38,110 bases of DNA from a virus, in the IMG/VR virus record IMGVR_UViG_3300042517_000292, positions 1-38,110 of that record, one strand, 5' to 3'. The position numbers and the translations under genes were made by a program. Positions 1 to 4,755 of the stretch are shown one piece after another. Position 1 is the first letter of the stretch; each line of letters opens with the position of its first letter. The notes under the pieces are model-generated. The model saw only the letters and a program-made list of their open reading frames with translations. It had not been told where the DNA came from and did not search any database.

Positions 1-2
1 GT

Positions 3-221
3 AATACTATTGCATCGTTTAACTTACCTAAGACAGATAATCCTTATTTAATTTTTATTCATCCTTATCTTCACTCTAAGAAGAATACATTAGACTTTGT
101 AGAGAGTACATCCTTTACTGGTCATCGTAGACCTATACTGATTCCTCCTCATGGTGAGTATAAGAAGTTAACGTATGATGTATTGAAGAATTATATGACG
201 ATTGATGATGTAAAAGTATAG
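3..221 (+). CDS. C-terminal part of an unidentified protein (5' end outside window)
   Basis: An open frame of 72 codons runs in from the left edge and ends at TAG 219-221. The visible peptide (including LIFIHPYLHSKKN and RRPILIPPHGEYKKL) is mixed alpha/beta and soluble, with no motif that I recognise. No start is visible in the window, so the true gene is longer. It is followed by an AT-rich hairpin at 228-261 (ATGTTTTT/AAAAACAT) and then about 550 bases without a convincing gene. It could be a chance open frame, but the codon use and protein-like composition favour a real gene end. Function unknown. Confidence 0.45.
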   Translation, partial: NTIASFNLPKTDNPYLIFIHPYLHSKKNTLDFVESTSFTGHRRPILIPPHGEYKKLTYDVLKNYMTIDDVKV

Positions 222-397
222 TTTTTAATGTTTTTATATTAAAAAATGTATTAAAAAACATATAATAGTGTTTTTATTATCGTATTACATTAGTGTTATA
301 TGGTAGTCTTATAGTGTTATTATCTCTTATAATAGTACTGAATCCTTTGGTTATTATACCTTTTATACCTCTGGATCCTTGTGATCTTAGACTGCGT

Positions 398-426
398 ATT
401 ATAGCACAACCGCGAAAAAATGTCAA
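398..426 (-). promoter_or_regulatory. Consensus sigma70-type promoter firing left
   Basis: Read on the minus strand this is TTGACA (426-421), a 17-base spacer, then TATAAT (403-398): both hexamers are perfect consensus. The predicted transcript starts near 391 and runs left, against every gene in the window. No minus-strand gene is visible in 1-390, so the product is either a noncoding or antisense RNA over the end of the first gene, or a gene outside the window. Confidence 0.7.
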
Positions 427-494
427 GCCCCCCGCCCAAAAAATATAAGGACGCGGCATTTTATCACACACGCCCCCGTTTGTCAACTCCCAGG

Positions 495-716
495 ATCTCG
501 ACGAGACTGCACGGTTATATCTCGACTAGATCACATAATCATATAACACTATCATTATATCATAAGATCTCGACGAGTCATATCACAATATAACATCAGT
601 ATTATATCATACAATCTAGACGATATCATGTCACAGTATCATCACATAACATCATAATTAGTCACAATTATCTCGACGAGTATCATATATAACATCAATA
701 AGATCTCGACGAGATC
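495..716. repeat. Cluster of six 13-15 bp palindromes (ATCTCGACGAGAT family)
   Basis: Copies lie at 495-507, 519-531 (ATCTCGACTAGAT), 567-577, 614-626 (diverged), 670-680 and 702-716. The last is a perfect 15-base palindrome, GATCTCG-A-CGAGATC. The sequence between copies is AT-rich and rich in ATATCA/ATAACATCA words. The same motif recurs at 2371-2417 and 4969-5027. The symmetry suggests a homodimeric DNA-binding protein, but the function is not known from sequence. Confidence 0.8.
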
Positions 717-728
717 ATGTGATGTCAC

Positions 729-757
729 TTGACAAGACTTGCCGTATCATGTACACT
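729..757 (+). promoter_or_regulatory. Sigma70-type promoter (TTGACA-17-TACACT)
   Basis: TTGACA at 729-734, a 17-base spacer, TACACT at 752-757. The inferred start lies at about 765, where the transcript begins GTTCGCAC, like the leaders at 1460, 3330 and 3852. Because this promoter lies inside a longer open frame that begins at 719, it argues for the downstream ATG at 782 as the true start of the next gene. Confidence 0.7.
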
Positions 758-781
758 GTACACAGTTCGCACAAAGTTCTC

Positions 782-952
782 ATGGGTAACACCGCATTCC
801 TGGAAGCACAGAAGCACAAGTATCGCGTCACTCTAGAACTAGACGTTCTTGGAGATTTCGATCCTCATAATATCAACTGGGAGAAGTTGTTTGATCTTAA
901 TCCTGCAGAGAGTGTCAAATCTTATGTCGAAGACCTAGACTATCATTGGTAA
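782..952 (+). CDS. Small hypothetical cyanophage protein (56 aa)
   Basis: Starts MGNTAFLEAQKHKYRV and ends in an acidic stretch, VEDLDYHW. The frame stays open upstream to 719, but the consensus promoter at 729-757 would then lie within the gene, so I take ATG 782, which sits about 17 bases after the inferred transcription start. There is no Shine-Dalgarno sequence; the leader is short and C/A-rich. No domain is recognised. It is a monocistronic gene followed by a composite hairpin (966-1006). Confidence 0.65.
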   Translation: MGNTAFLEAQKHKYRVTLELDVLGDFDPHNINWEKLFDLNPAESVKSYVEDLDYHW

Positions 953-965
953 CATAACATCATAG

Positions 966-1006
966 CATAAGGGATCCTGATGCGTCAAGTATGACGCACC
1001 CTTATG
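966..1006 (+). terminator. Composite two-part hairpin after the 56-aa gene
   Basis: Outer arms CATAAGGG (966-973) and CCCTTATG (999-1006) enclose inner arms TGCGTCA (981-987) and TGACGCA (992-998). The result is 15 paired bases with a 7-base one-sided bulge (974-980) and a 4-base loop. There is no T tract, so termination is only a guess; a processing or protein-binding site is equally possible. Confidence 0.5.
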
Positions 1007-1038
1007 TGTATAAGTATTTCAAAGCTGGGGAAGTGGCG

Positions 1039-1137
1039 ATGTATTGTCGTCCTCAGGGATACCTCTCCCCTCTTCTGGTTGTCTACAAAAGATACATCAG
1101 AACGCCCGCAAAACCTGCATTGGGTGCCAGTTTGTGA
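1039..1137 (+). CDS. Possible 32-aa micro-ORF
   Basis: ATG 1039 opens a 32-codon frame (MYCRPQGYLSPLLVVYKRYI...), preceded by GGGGAAG about 11 bases upstream. Its basic, aromatic composition is plausible but it has no recognisable motif. It fills part of the gap between the composite hairpin and the next gene. Too short to tell from chance; listed because nothing else explains 1007-1200. Confidence 0.2.
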   Translation: MYCRPQGYLSPLLVVYKRYIRTPAKPALGASL

Positions 1138-1205
1138 ACTGGTCACATGTGGCACAAGGTCCTAGGAGCAGCGGTTATAGTTGCTGGGCAAACGCAATTC
1201 GACCG

Positions 1206-1409
1206 ATGATTTTTTTGACATCTACCAATCATGGTTGTGTGTATACTCTGTCTCAAGAGGACGGTGATGAGTTGTACTTTGCACCCATCTATGCAGACGG
1301 AACTGTTAACCTGGAGGAGTTCGCTCCTGTGGATATGAGTACTGTTGACATGGATGACATGGAGGTGTATGATATCCGTAACCGACTGGTTGCCCTGTCC
1401 AATCTCTGA
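1206..1409 (+). CDS. Small acidic cyanophage protein (67 aa)
   Basis: The protein begins MIFLTSTNHGCVYTL and continues DGDELYFAPIYADGTVNL with an acidic C-terminus. I recall proteins of this type as common in marine cyanophages but know no function. An open frame extends upstream to 1044, but that part is Ser/Cys-rich and unlike protein, so ATG 1206 is preferred. A TATAGT -10-like box (1176-1181) lies upstream. The gene ends two bases before the upstream element of the next promoter. Confidence 0.65.
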   Translation: MIFLTSTNHGCVYTLSQEDGDELYFAPIYADGTVNLEEFAPVDMSTVDMDDMEVYDIRNRLVALSNL

Positions 1410-1410
1410 A

Positions 1411-1453
1411 CTGGCACAAGGGGGTTGACAGGACCCCCACCATCGGTTAAATT
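1411..1453 (+). promoter_or_regulatory. Promoter cassette: CTGGCACA, hairpin with TTGACA, TAAATT
   Basis: CTGGCACA (1411-1418), then 29 bases, then TAAATT (1448-1453). Within the gap TTGACA (1425-1430) lies exactly 17 bases before the -10 box. The hairpin GGGGGT/ACCCCC (1420-1438) covers the -35 box. Six bases after the -10 box the leader GTTCACCACTCAACCAAACA leads straight to ATG 1480. Confidence 0.7.
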
Positions 1454-1479
1454 TAAATCGTTCACCACTCAACCAAACA

Positions 1480-1944
1480 ATGGGAACCCGCTCTCGCATC
1501 GGTTACGAACTTCCTGATCACTCTGTGGTTAGTGTTTACTGCCACTGGGATGGTTATGTAGAGAACAACGGTCGCATTCTGGTAGAGCACTATCAGAACC
1601 GCGATGATGTACAAGAACTCATCGATGGTGGTTCAATGTCAACTCTTCGTACCACTCACACCTGGGAGAGTGCTGCTCTTCGGGATGAGAACGGCAAGAT
1701 CATCGAAGATGATGCGGGCAGTTGGTCCTATTCCAACACTCGTGATCCTCAACCACTGTATCATTCTGAGCGTGGTGAGAATAACGAACCAGATGTCACT
1801 GACTTCGATATGTTTGTCTCTGGTAAAATGGGTGGCGAAGAGTATGCTTACCTGTATGATCTCAATGGTAACTGGAAAGCATACAAGATCGGTTGGGGAC
1901 CTGTTGAACGTGTGGACATCCCCAACTACGTGACAGCAGCATAA
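1480..1944 (+). CDS. Conserved phage protein, MGTRSRIG family (154 aa)
   Basis: The N-terminus (MGTRSRIGYELPDHSVVSVY then CHWDGYVENNG, residues 1-31) matches a conserved family that I remember from many phages, typically MGTRSRIG...YCHWDGYPEHNG. I know no biochemical function for it. Later residues contain WESAALRDENGKI and an acidic, aromatic C-terminal half; it looks soluble, with no membrane segment. Translation begins at the end of a 20-base C/A-rich leader without a Shine-Dalgarno sequence. It has its own promoter (1411-1453), and the next gene has another, so it is probably monocistronic. Confidence 0.85.
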   Translation: MGTRSRIGYELPDHSVVSVYCHWDGYVENNGRILVEHYQNRDDVQELIDGGSMSTLRTTHTWESAALRDENGKIIEDDAGSWSYSNTRDPQPLYHSERGENNEPDVTDFDMFVSGKMGGEEYAYLYDLNGNWKAYKIGWGPVERVDIPNYVTAA

Positions 1945-1987
1945 CTGTCACACTGGTCCTGGGCAAGACGCTAAACTGCCCTATACT
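1945..1987 (+). promoter_or_regulatory. Promoter cassette: CTGTCACA-29-TATACT
   Basis: CTGTCACA (1945-1952) follows the previous stop codon directly, and TATACT (1982-1987) comes exactly 29 bases later. A weak hairpin GGGCA/TGCCC (1961-1981) ends against the -10 box. No good -35 hexamer is visible. The leader then starts GTTCAAACAAACC at 1995, just before ATG 2009. Confidence 0.6.
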
Positions 1988-2008
1988 TCATTCAGTTCAA
2001 ACAAACCA

Positions 2009-2158
2009 ATGAACTTCACCATTAACGAACTCTCTGCTCTCTCTGATCTAATCTCCTTCCATGATGATTGGGATGAGGTAAGTGAGCGTGTTGGTTGCAA
2101 TGTTTATGATCTTTATGAAAAGATCATGGGTGCAATGGATTCTGCAGGGGAGAGTTGA
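2009..2158 (+). CDS. Small hypothetical protein (49 aa)
   Basis: MNFTINELSALSDLISFHDD... is a small acidic, helical protein with a C-terminal NVYDLYEKIM segment. The start is set by the GTTCAAACAAACCA leader ending at ATG 2009. The stop (TGA 2156-2158) lies two bases before the next ATG, so it is probably co-transcribed and translationally coupled with the 73-aa gene. No family is recognised. Confidence 0.7.
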   Translation: MNFTINELSALSDLISFHDDWDEVSERVGCNVYDLYEKIMGAMDSAGES

Positions 2159-2160
2159 TC

Positions 2161-2382
2161 ATGTCACTCTCTAACAAATCAGTCAACCGAATTGCTGCTG
2201 CACTTGTTGAAGAAGTTACTGAAGAACTTGTTGAGACTGGTGCATGGTTAGATTTCCTCCACACTAACATTGGTGGAATCATCACCGATAAACTTGGTGA
2301 AGTTGATGATGAAGTTCTAGCAGAACTGATTATGTGTGTCGCAGATCGAATTGGTATGAAACCATACACAGATCTCGACTAG
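2161..2382 (+). CDS. Small cyanophage helical protein (73 aa)
   Basis: MSLSNKSVNRIAAALVEEV... is mostly alpha-helical and acidic (EEVTEELVETGAW, DKLGEVDDEVLAELI). I recall similar MSLSNKS-type proteins in cyanophages, function unknown. ATG 2161 is preferred to the in-frame TTG at 2155, which lies inside the preceding gene. The stop codon region overlaps an ATCTCGACTAGAT palindrome (from 2371), so the gene end and the regulatory repeat are superimposed. Confidence 0.75.
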   Translation: MSLSNKSVNRIAAALVEEVTEELVETGAWLDFLHTNIGGIITDKLGEVDDEVLAELIMCVADRIGMKPYTDLD

Positions 2383-2429
2383 ATGCGTGTCACGTATCAT
2401 ATCAATCTCGACGAGATACGTGACGCATC
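2371..2429. repeat. Palindrome pair inside a long imperfect hairpin
   Basis: Two ATCTCGAC(G/T)AGAT copies (2371-2384 and 2405-2417) occur here. GATGCG-TG-TCACGTATC (2382-2398) pairs with GATACGTGACGCATC (2415-2429): 15 base pairs with a 2-base bulge, the second palindrome forming the loop. It lies between the 73-aa gene and the tRNA promoter and may end the upstream transcript, though there is no T tract. Confidence 0.6.
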
Positions 2430-2431
2430 AC

Positions 2432-2471
2432 TTGACTAGATCAAATAATCATGTTATTATGATCTAGTCAA
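2432..2471 (+). promoter_or_regulatory. tRNA promoter framed by an 11-bp inverted repeat
   Basis: TTGACT (2432-2437), a 17-base spacer, TATTAT (2455-2460): a strong sigma70-like promoter ending 17 bases before the tRNA. TTGACTAGATC (2432-2442) is repeated perfectly in inverted form as GATCTAGTCAA (2461-2471), so the -35 box and the start-site region are mirror images. This layout suggests an operator. The arms share GACTAGATC with the palindrome family around it. Confidence 0.7.
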
Positions 2472-2477
2472 CCACAA

Positions 2478-2561
2478 GGGGATGTGGTGGAATCGGTAGA
2501 CACAACAGACTTAAAATCTGTCGGAGGCAACTCTGTGGGGGTTCAAGTCCCCCCGTCCCTA
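2478..2561 (+). tRNA. tRNA-Leu(UAA)
   Basis: Full class II cloverleaf of 84 bases. The acceptor GGGGATG pairs with CGTCCCT (one G-U at the end) and is followed by discriminator A. The D arm contains GGTAGAC. The anticodon stem ACAGA/TCTGT holds loop CTTAAAA, giving anticodon UAA at 2512-2514. A long variable arm and a GGGGG-TTCAAGT-CCCCC T arm follow. CCA is not encoded. It reads UUA/UUG, codons used heavily in the AT-rich structural genes, which fits the usual codon-compensation idea for phage tRNAs. Confidence 0.95.
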
Positions 2562-2621
2562 TTACCTCTTCAATGGTATAATGTACCATAAGAGGTCCAA
2601 ACTCTCCTTCTAGAGGCACTC

Positions 2622-2762
2622 ATGCACGAATCCACGCTTGATATGTTCTGCTCTCATGACAACGACAATCTGGATATTGATGATGCTTTCCTATGTGCAT
2701 TTGAGGAAGAAGCGGCTAAGTTAGAAATTACAGTAGATTATTATATGGCAGAGTTCCTGTAA
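2622..2762 (+). CDS. Small acidic hypothetical protein (46 aa)
   Basis: MHESTLDMFCSHDNDNLDID... is strongly acidic and ends in a hydrophobic YYMAEFL. It begins 60 bases after the tRNA with no clear promoter between, so it may be co-transcribed with the tRNA and released by processing. It is followed by a strong intrinsic terminator (2845-2875). I know no function for it. Confidence 0.65.
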   Translation: MHESTLDMFCSHDNDNLDIDDAFLCAFEEEAAKLEITVDYYMAEFL

Positions 2763-2844
2763 TATAATGGGGAAGGTGTTTGCCCTAAAAGTTACACTGT
2801 TACGCAGTTAATATTCTTTTAAATTAATGGGTGGATATGGTATC

Positions 2845-2875
2845 AAGACCTGGGGTGGTGCCCAGGTCTTTTTTT
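2845..2875 (+). terminator. Rho-independent terminator
   Basis: Perfect 10-bp stem AAGACCTGGG (2845-2854)/CCCAGGTCTT (2861-2870), 6-base loop GTGGTG, and a run of seven T (2869-2875). It ends the tRNA and 46-aa gene transcript. It is one of only two classical terminators in the window. Confidence 0.9.
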
Positions 2876-2892
2876 ATGTTTTGTAACAGACC

Positions 2893-2920
2893 TTGCCAGG
2901 GGGTGCTGGTGTGGTATGAT
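2893..2920 (+). promoter_or_regulatory. Sigma70-like promoter (TTGCCA-16-TATGAT)
   Basis: TTGCCA (2893-2898), 16 bases, TATGAT (2915-2920). TTGTAACA (2881-2888) lies upstream but 26 bases from the -10 box, not the 29 seen elsewhere. The leader GGTCACCACGGGAGAACCCC leads to ATG 2946 and is a variant of the common GTTCACCACTGAACCCC leader. Confidence 0.55.
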
Positions 2921-2945
2921 TTGAAGGTCACCACGGGAGAACCCC

Positions 2946-3077
2946 ATGACTCTGGTTTGTGCCTCTGACATCGCCACCCGCCAACTGGTGTGGGTGAAGA
3001 ACGCCACCGCCACTGGTGTGCCAGCTGCAGCACCGTCCCATGTTTGGGCAGATCTCGGTCGCCGTGGTATGATTTGA
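2946..3077 (+). CDS. Small hypothetical protein (43 aa)
   Basis: MTLVCASDIATRQLVWVKNA... is Ala-rich and small, with no recognisable motif. ATG 2946 follows the leader variant at 2926-2945. The last codons (GGTATGATTTGA) contain the TATGAT -10 box of the next gene, repeating the wording of this gene's own promoter region (GGTATGATTTGA at 2913-2924). The gene end and the next promoter are therefore the same bases. Function unknown. Confidence 0.6.
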   Translation: MTLVCASDIATRQLVWVKNATATGVPAAAPSHVWADLGRRGMI

Positions 3078-3098
3078 TTGTTCAACACCTGAACCACC
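3068..3098 (+). promoter_or_regulatory. -10 box TATGAT plus GTTCAACACCTGAACCACC leader
   Basis: TATGAT (3068-3073), six bases, then GTTCAACACCTGAACCACC (3080-3098) directly before ATG 3099. Geometry is the same as at 3318 and 3840. No good -35 hexamer is present (TGGGCA at best), and the box sits inside the end of the previous gene. Confidence 0.5.
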
Positions 3099-3269
3099 AT
3101 GATCGCTGATCTCAACGGTTGCTTCCAACGTAATCCCGACATTCTCAAAGATGTTTGTGAGCACCGTGTTCAAATGGCAAACTTTGTATTAAGTTTTAAC
3201 GAAAAGGATCCTGTTGAAAGTGCATGGTATCGTAGCGAAATCCGTCATTACAAACTCTATGATGTCTGA
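3099..3269 (+). CDS. Small hypothetical protein (56 aa)
   Basis: MIADLNGCFQRNPDILKDVC... is a mixed-charge helical protein with aromatic C-terminal half (AWYRSEIRHYKLYDV). Start chosen from the leader at 3080-3098. The stop lies at 3267-3269, directly before the upstream element of the next promoter (3271). No known family; its own promoter suggests separate expression. Confidence 0.65.
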   Translation: MIADLNGCFQRNPDILKDVCEHRVQMANFVLSFNEKDPVESAWYRSEIRHYKLYDV

Positions 3270-3270
3270 T

Positions 3271-3323
3271 CAGTAACGCTTATGGGTCAGGGGGTTGACT
3301 CCTGACCCACCCCATGCCAAACT
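3271..3323 (+). promoter_or_regulatory. Promoter cassette with 8-bp hairpin over TTGACT
   Basis: TTGACT (3295-3300), 17 bases, then CAAACT (3318-3323), a weak -10 box. GGGTCAGG (3284-3291) and CCTGACCC (3301-3308) form a perfect 8-bp stem with TTGACT in the loop. An upstream CAGTAACG (3271-3278) is 39 bases from the -10 box, ten more than the 29-base class. The leader GTTCACCACTGAACCCCA (3330-3347) runs straight into ATG 3348. Confidence 0.55.
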
Positions 3324-3347
3324 ACGTTTGTTCACCACTGAACCCCA

Positions 3348-3791
3348 ATGATTACCGAAACCGATCTGCAGTTCTTTGAGACCCACTATCAAGCGGTTGA
3401 GAATCTTGGTATTCTCAATGTGTTTGAAGATCGTGAGGATCGTATTCGCTTCCGTGCCATCTCTAAGATGATGGAAGATCTTCTGGCACCTAAAAAAGAA
3501 AAGATCTCTCTCACTGAAGAAGAAATTCAACCCATCTTCCGCGAGTATCTTAACGCTTATACTTTTGACGGTAAGGTTAAAGTTTTTAACCGCAAGATTG
3601 CTGCTGAAGGTGTTCAATCCTTCCGCAAGAATCCTATTGCAACTGTCATGGGTATTCATGGGCAACTGGTGTATCATGACAACTGCAATCACAGCATTGT
3701 AAAGTCTTTTGATCGCACTGGTAAAACTCTGAAATCGATGATGTCTCAGTATAATGAACTGATCGGTTTTGAGCGGTTCAAGATCGACTGA
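3348..3791 (+). CDS. Hypothetical protein (147 aa)
   Basis: One of the larger genes of the accessory block. The N-terminus (MITETDLQFFETHYQAVENL) is helical and acidic; the middle is charged (LLAPKKEKISLTEEEIQPIF); the C-terminal half carries a basic stretch (KVKVFNRKIAAEGVQSFRKN) and HGQLVYHDNCNHSIV with two His and one Cys close together. I recognise no family, and metal binding by the HDNCNH segment is only a possibility. It is preceded by the best match to the common leader and followed at once by the next promoter cassette, so it is probably monocistronic. A 213-aa minus-strand frame overlapping it is a shadow. Confidence 0.75.
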   Translation: MITETDLQFFETHYQAVENLGILNVFEDREDRIRFRAISKMMEDLLAPKKEKISLTEEEIQPIFREYLNAYTFDGKVKVFNRKIAAEGVQSFRKNPIATVMGIHGQLVYHDNCNHSIVKSFDRTGKTLKSMMSQYNELIGFERFKID

Positions 3792-3802
3792 CACATTAAG
3801 AA

Positions 3803-3845
3803 CTGTCACAGGGGGGCATCCGTGCCTCCCATCATGCCCTAAGAT
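3803..3845 (+). promoter_or_regulatory. Promoter cassette: CTGTCACA, G/C hairpin, TAAGAT
   Basis: CTGTCACA (3803-3810), then the hairpin GGGGGGC/GCCTCCC (3811-3830, loop ATCCGT, one G-T pair), then TAAGAT (3840-3845), exactly 29 bases from the 8-mer. The -35 position (3817-3822) is CATCCG, no match to TTGACA. The leader GTTCACCACTGAATCCC (3852-3868) runs into ATG 3869. Confidence 0.65.
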
Positions 3846-3868
3846 TACTTCGTTCACCACTGAATCCC

Positions 3869-4006
3869 ATGCCTGAACTCTCCTGGATTGATGATGTTCC
3901 GATGCCCGCAATGTCGGAAGAAGAGTATAATCAATCTGAAGAGCATTATGAAGATTCGGATTGGTGGAATGATCCCAACTGTGTAATGTCCCGTCATCAC
4001 TATTGA
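3869..4006 (+). CDS. Small acidic protein (45 aa)
   Basis: MPELSWIDDVPMPAMSEEEY... is very acidic, rich in Met, Trp and Tyr, and ends CVMSRHHY. It is first of three closely packed genes (3869-4322): three bases to the next ATG, which in turn overlaps the third gene. Start set by the leader 3852-3868. No function is recognised; such tiny acidic proteins in phages are often host-takeover factors, but nothing here proves it. Confidence 0.65.
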   Translation: MPELSWIDDVPMPAMSEEEYNQSEEHYEDSDWWNDPNCVMSRHHY

Positions 4007-4009
4007 ATC

Positions 4010-4150
4010 ATGTTTGAACTTCTTGCTGCCGCTTACATGATCGGTCAGGTTCAAGTTGGACCTAACATGATCCAAACTAATTACATCAACGAAGACAAAC
4101 AAATCATCACTGTCACTGAAGTGATTCAAGAGGTTCCTAATGCAAATTGA
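4010..4150 (+). CDS. Small conserved-looking cyanophage protein (46 aa)
   Basis: MFELLAAAYMIGQVQVGPNM... has a short hydrophobic N-terminus followed by a polar tail (DKQIITVTEVIQEV). It begins three bases after the previous stop and overlaps the next gene by 11 bases (4140-4150), so translation is probably coupled through the trio. I recall similar FELLAAAY...GQVQVGPN proteins from cyanophages; function unknown. The N-terminal hydrophobic stretch is too short for a confident membrane segment. Confidence 0.65.
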   Translation: MFELLAAAYMIGQVQVGPNMIQTNYINEDKQIITVTEVIQEVPNAN

Positions 4151-4322
4151 TCGTGATTCTCTCATCGCTGATTATGCTCAGCAGATCCTAGATGGGATGG
4201 ACATGAAGACAATGGAGTGCTTCGTTTATGACACTCTGAAGGACAATCTTTCATCGTATTCTGATGAGGAATTGATTGAAGAAGTGACAGAGTATAACCC
4301 CGAACTTCTAGAAAATGCCTAA
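4140..4322 (+). CDS. Conserved small cyanophage protein, DGMDMKTMECF family (60 aa)
   Basis: Residues 19-31 (DGMDMKTMECFVY) and the acidic C-terminus (SDEELIEEVTEYNPELLENA) match a small protein that I remember as common in marine cyanophages; its function is not known to me. It is all-helical and acidic. The start overlaps the previous gene by 11 bases. It ends the three-gene operon that begins at 3869 and is followed by nested hairpins (4338-4399). Confidence 0.8.
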   Translation: MQIDRDSLIADYAQQILDGMDMKTMECFVYDTLKDNLSSYSDEELIEEVTEYNPELLENA

Positions 4323-4337
4323 AGTATAAATCATTAC

Positions 4338-4399
4338 AGGATGGTTGGTATCTTGATTGTCATTGATACCATAAAACTCTACTGAGTGCTTCCCATCCT
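4338..4399. other. Nested inverted repeats after the three-gene operon
   Basis: AGGATGG (4338-4344) and CCATCCT (4393-4399) enclose a second stem TGGTATC/GATACCA in 4346-4372. No T tract follows. It lies in the 205-base gap between genes at 4322 and 4528, together with the promoter 4414-4456 and leader hairpin 4467-4488; no gene is seen in the gap. Confidence 0.4.
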
Positions 4400-4413
4400 A
4401 CCCAATTCTTGAA

Positions 4414-4456
4414 CTGGCACATACCGCTTGACATGCTGCCAGGGATCGCTTAATCT
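4414..4456 (+). promoter_or_regulatory. Promoter cassette: CTGGCACA, TTGACA-17-TAATCT
   Basis: CTGGCACA (4414-4421) lies six bases before TTGACA (4428-4433), which is 17 bases before TAATCT (4451-4456). The 8-mer to -10 distance is 29, the same as at 1411, 1945, 3803 and 7311. Its flanking bases (GAACTGGCACA) repeat those at 1408-1418. Confidence 0.75.
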
Positions 4457-4466
4457 GTTATCAACA

Positions 4467-4488
4467 AGCGGGGGTGAAGCATCCCGCT
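4467..4488 (+). other. 5' leader hairpin, CAAGCGGGG class
   Basis: AGCGGGG/TCCCGCT (one G-T pair) lies just downstream of the inferred transcription start. Related leader hairpins follow CAAGCG at 7009-7029 and CAAGCGGG at 7361-7376. The ATG of the gene lies 40 bases further on, so the hairpin is in the untranslated leader. Confidence 0.5.
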
Positions 4489-4527
4489 CAAAACACTTCA
4501 CTCAAACCCTTACATTGTGATTTAATT

Positions 4528-4755
4528 ATGTCTCAGTTCGCTTTTACCTCTTCTGCCATCGAAAGCATCTCTGATGTGAATGATGGTAAAGTGACCATCA
4601 CCTTCAACGGTGGTCGTGAGTATACCTACGGTGTGCAAGATGTTGAGATGTTCGTGTCTCAACTGAGCACCGTGATTGCAGAACAGCAGTCGGTGGGTCG
4701 TTTTGTAAACAATGCTATCAAGACTGAGCAACTGCTTGCAGTGACCGCCGCCTGA
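4528..4755 (+). CDS. KTSC-like small protein (75 aa)
   Basis: Residues 6-65 follow the pattern of the KTSC domain: Ser-Ser near the start (FTSSAIESI), a beta hairpin ending in a Gly-Gly-x-x-Tyr turn (VTITFNGGREYTYG), a VQDVEMFVSQL helix and a C-terminal VGRFVNNAI. KTSC domains are small and widespread, sometimes fused to RNA-related proteins; no activity is established to my knowledge. ATG 4528 is chosen over the GTG at 4474, which lies inside the leader hairpin. It has a consensus promoter of its own. The family call is by pattern only. Confidence 0.6.
   Translation: MSQFAFTSSAIESISDVNDGKVTITFNGGREYTYGVQDVEMFVSQLSTVIAEQQSVGRFVNNAIKTEQLLAVTAA

Larger units (their letters stand above)
222..781. 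other. Gene-poor spacer with palindrome cluster and opposing promoters
   Basis: About 560 bases without a supported gene. It holds an AT-rich hairpin (228-261), a leftward consensus promoter (398-426), a C-rich patch near 427-480, six copies of an ATCTCGACGAGAT-type palindrome (495-716) in an AT-rich background, and the rightward promoter of the next gene (729-757). A minus-strand open frame at 277-486 overlaps the leftward promoter itself and has no sensible start context, so it is not called. Confidence 0.6.

Noticed and set aside
3-221. Identification of the first partial protein as a homing endonuclease
   Set aside because: No GIY-YIG, HNH or LAGLIDADG motif is visible in the remaining 72 residues.
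277-486. Minus-strand 69-codon open frame
   Set aside because: It contains the leftward TTGACA-17-TATAAT promoter inside its own coding part, has no ribosome site and an odd composition; the promoter explains the region better.
495-716. CRISPR-like array
   Set aside because: Repeats are only 13-15 bases, palindromic, unequally spaced and separated by low-complexity AT linkers; no leader or cas genes.
1143-1499. Minus-strand 118-codon open frame
   Set aside because: Cys/Trp/His-rich shadow of the genes at 1206 and 1480.
2562-2621. Second tRNA after tRNA-Leu
   Set aside because: No cloverleaf can be built in the 60-base spacer.
3270-3911. Minus-strand 213-codon open frame
   Set aside because: It overlaps the better supported + strand 147-aa gene with its promoter and leader; its sequence looks like an antisense shadow.
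1411-4456. Host NtcA (GTA-N8-TAC) or CRP-type sites as explanation of the upstream 8-mer
   Set aside because: The GTA-N8-TAC and TGTGA-N6-TCACA patterns are not reproduced at the five sites; only one half-like word is shared.
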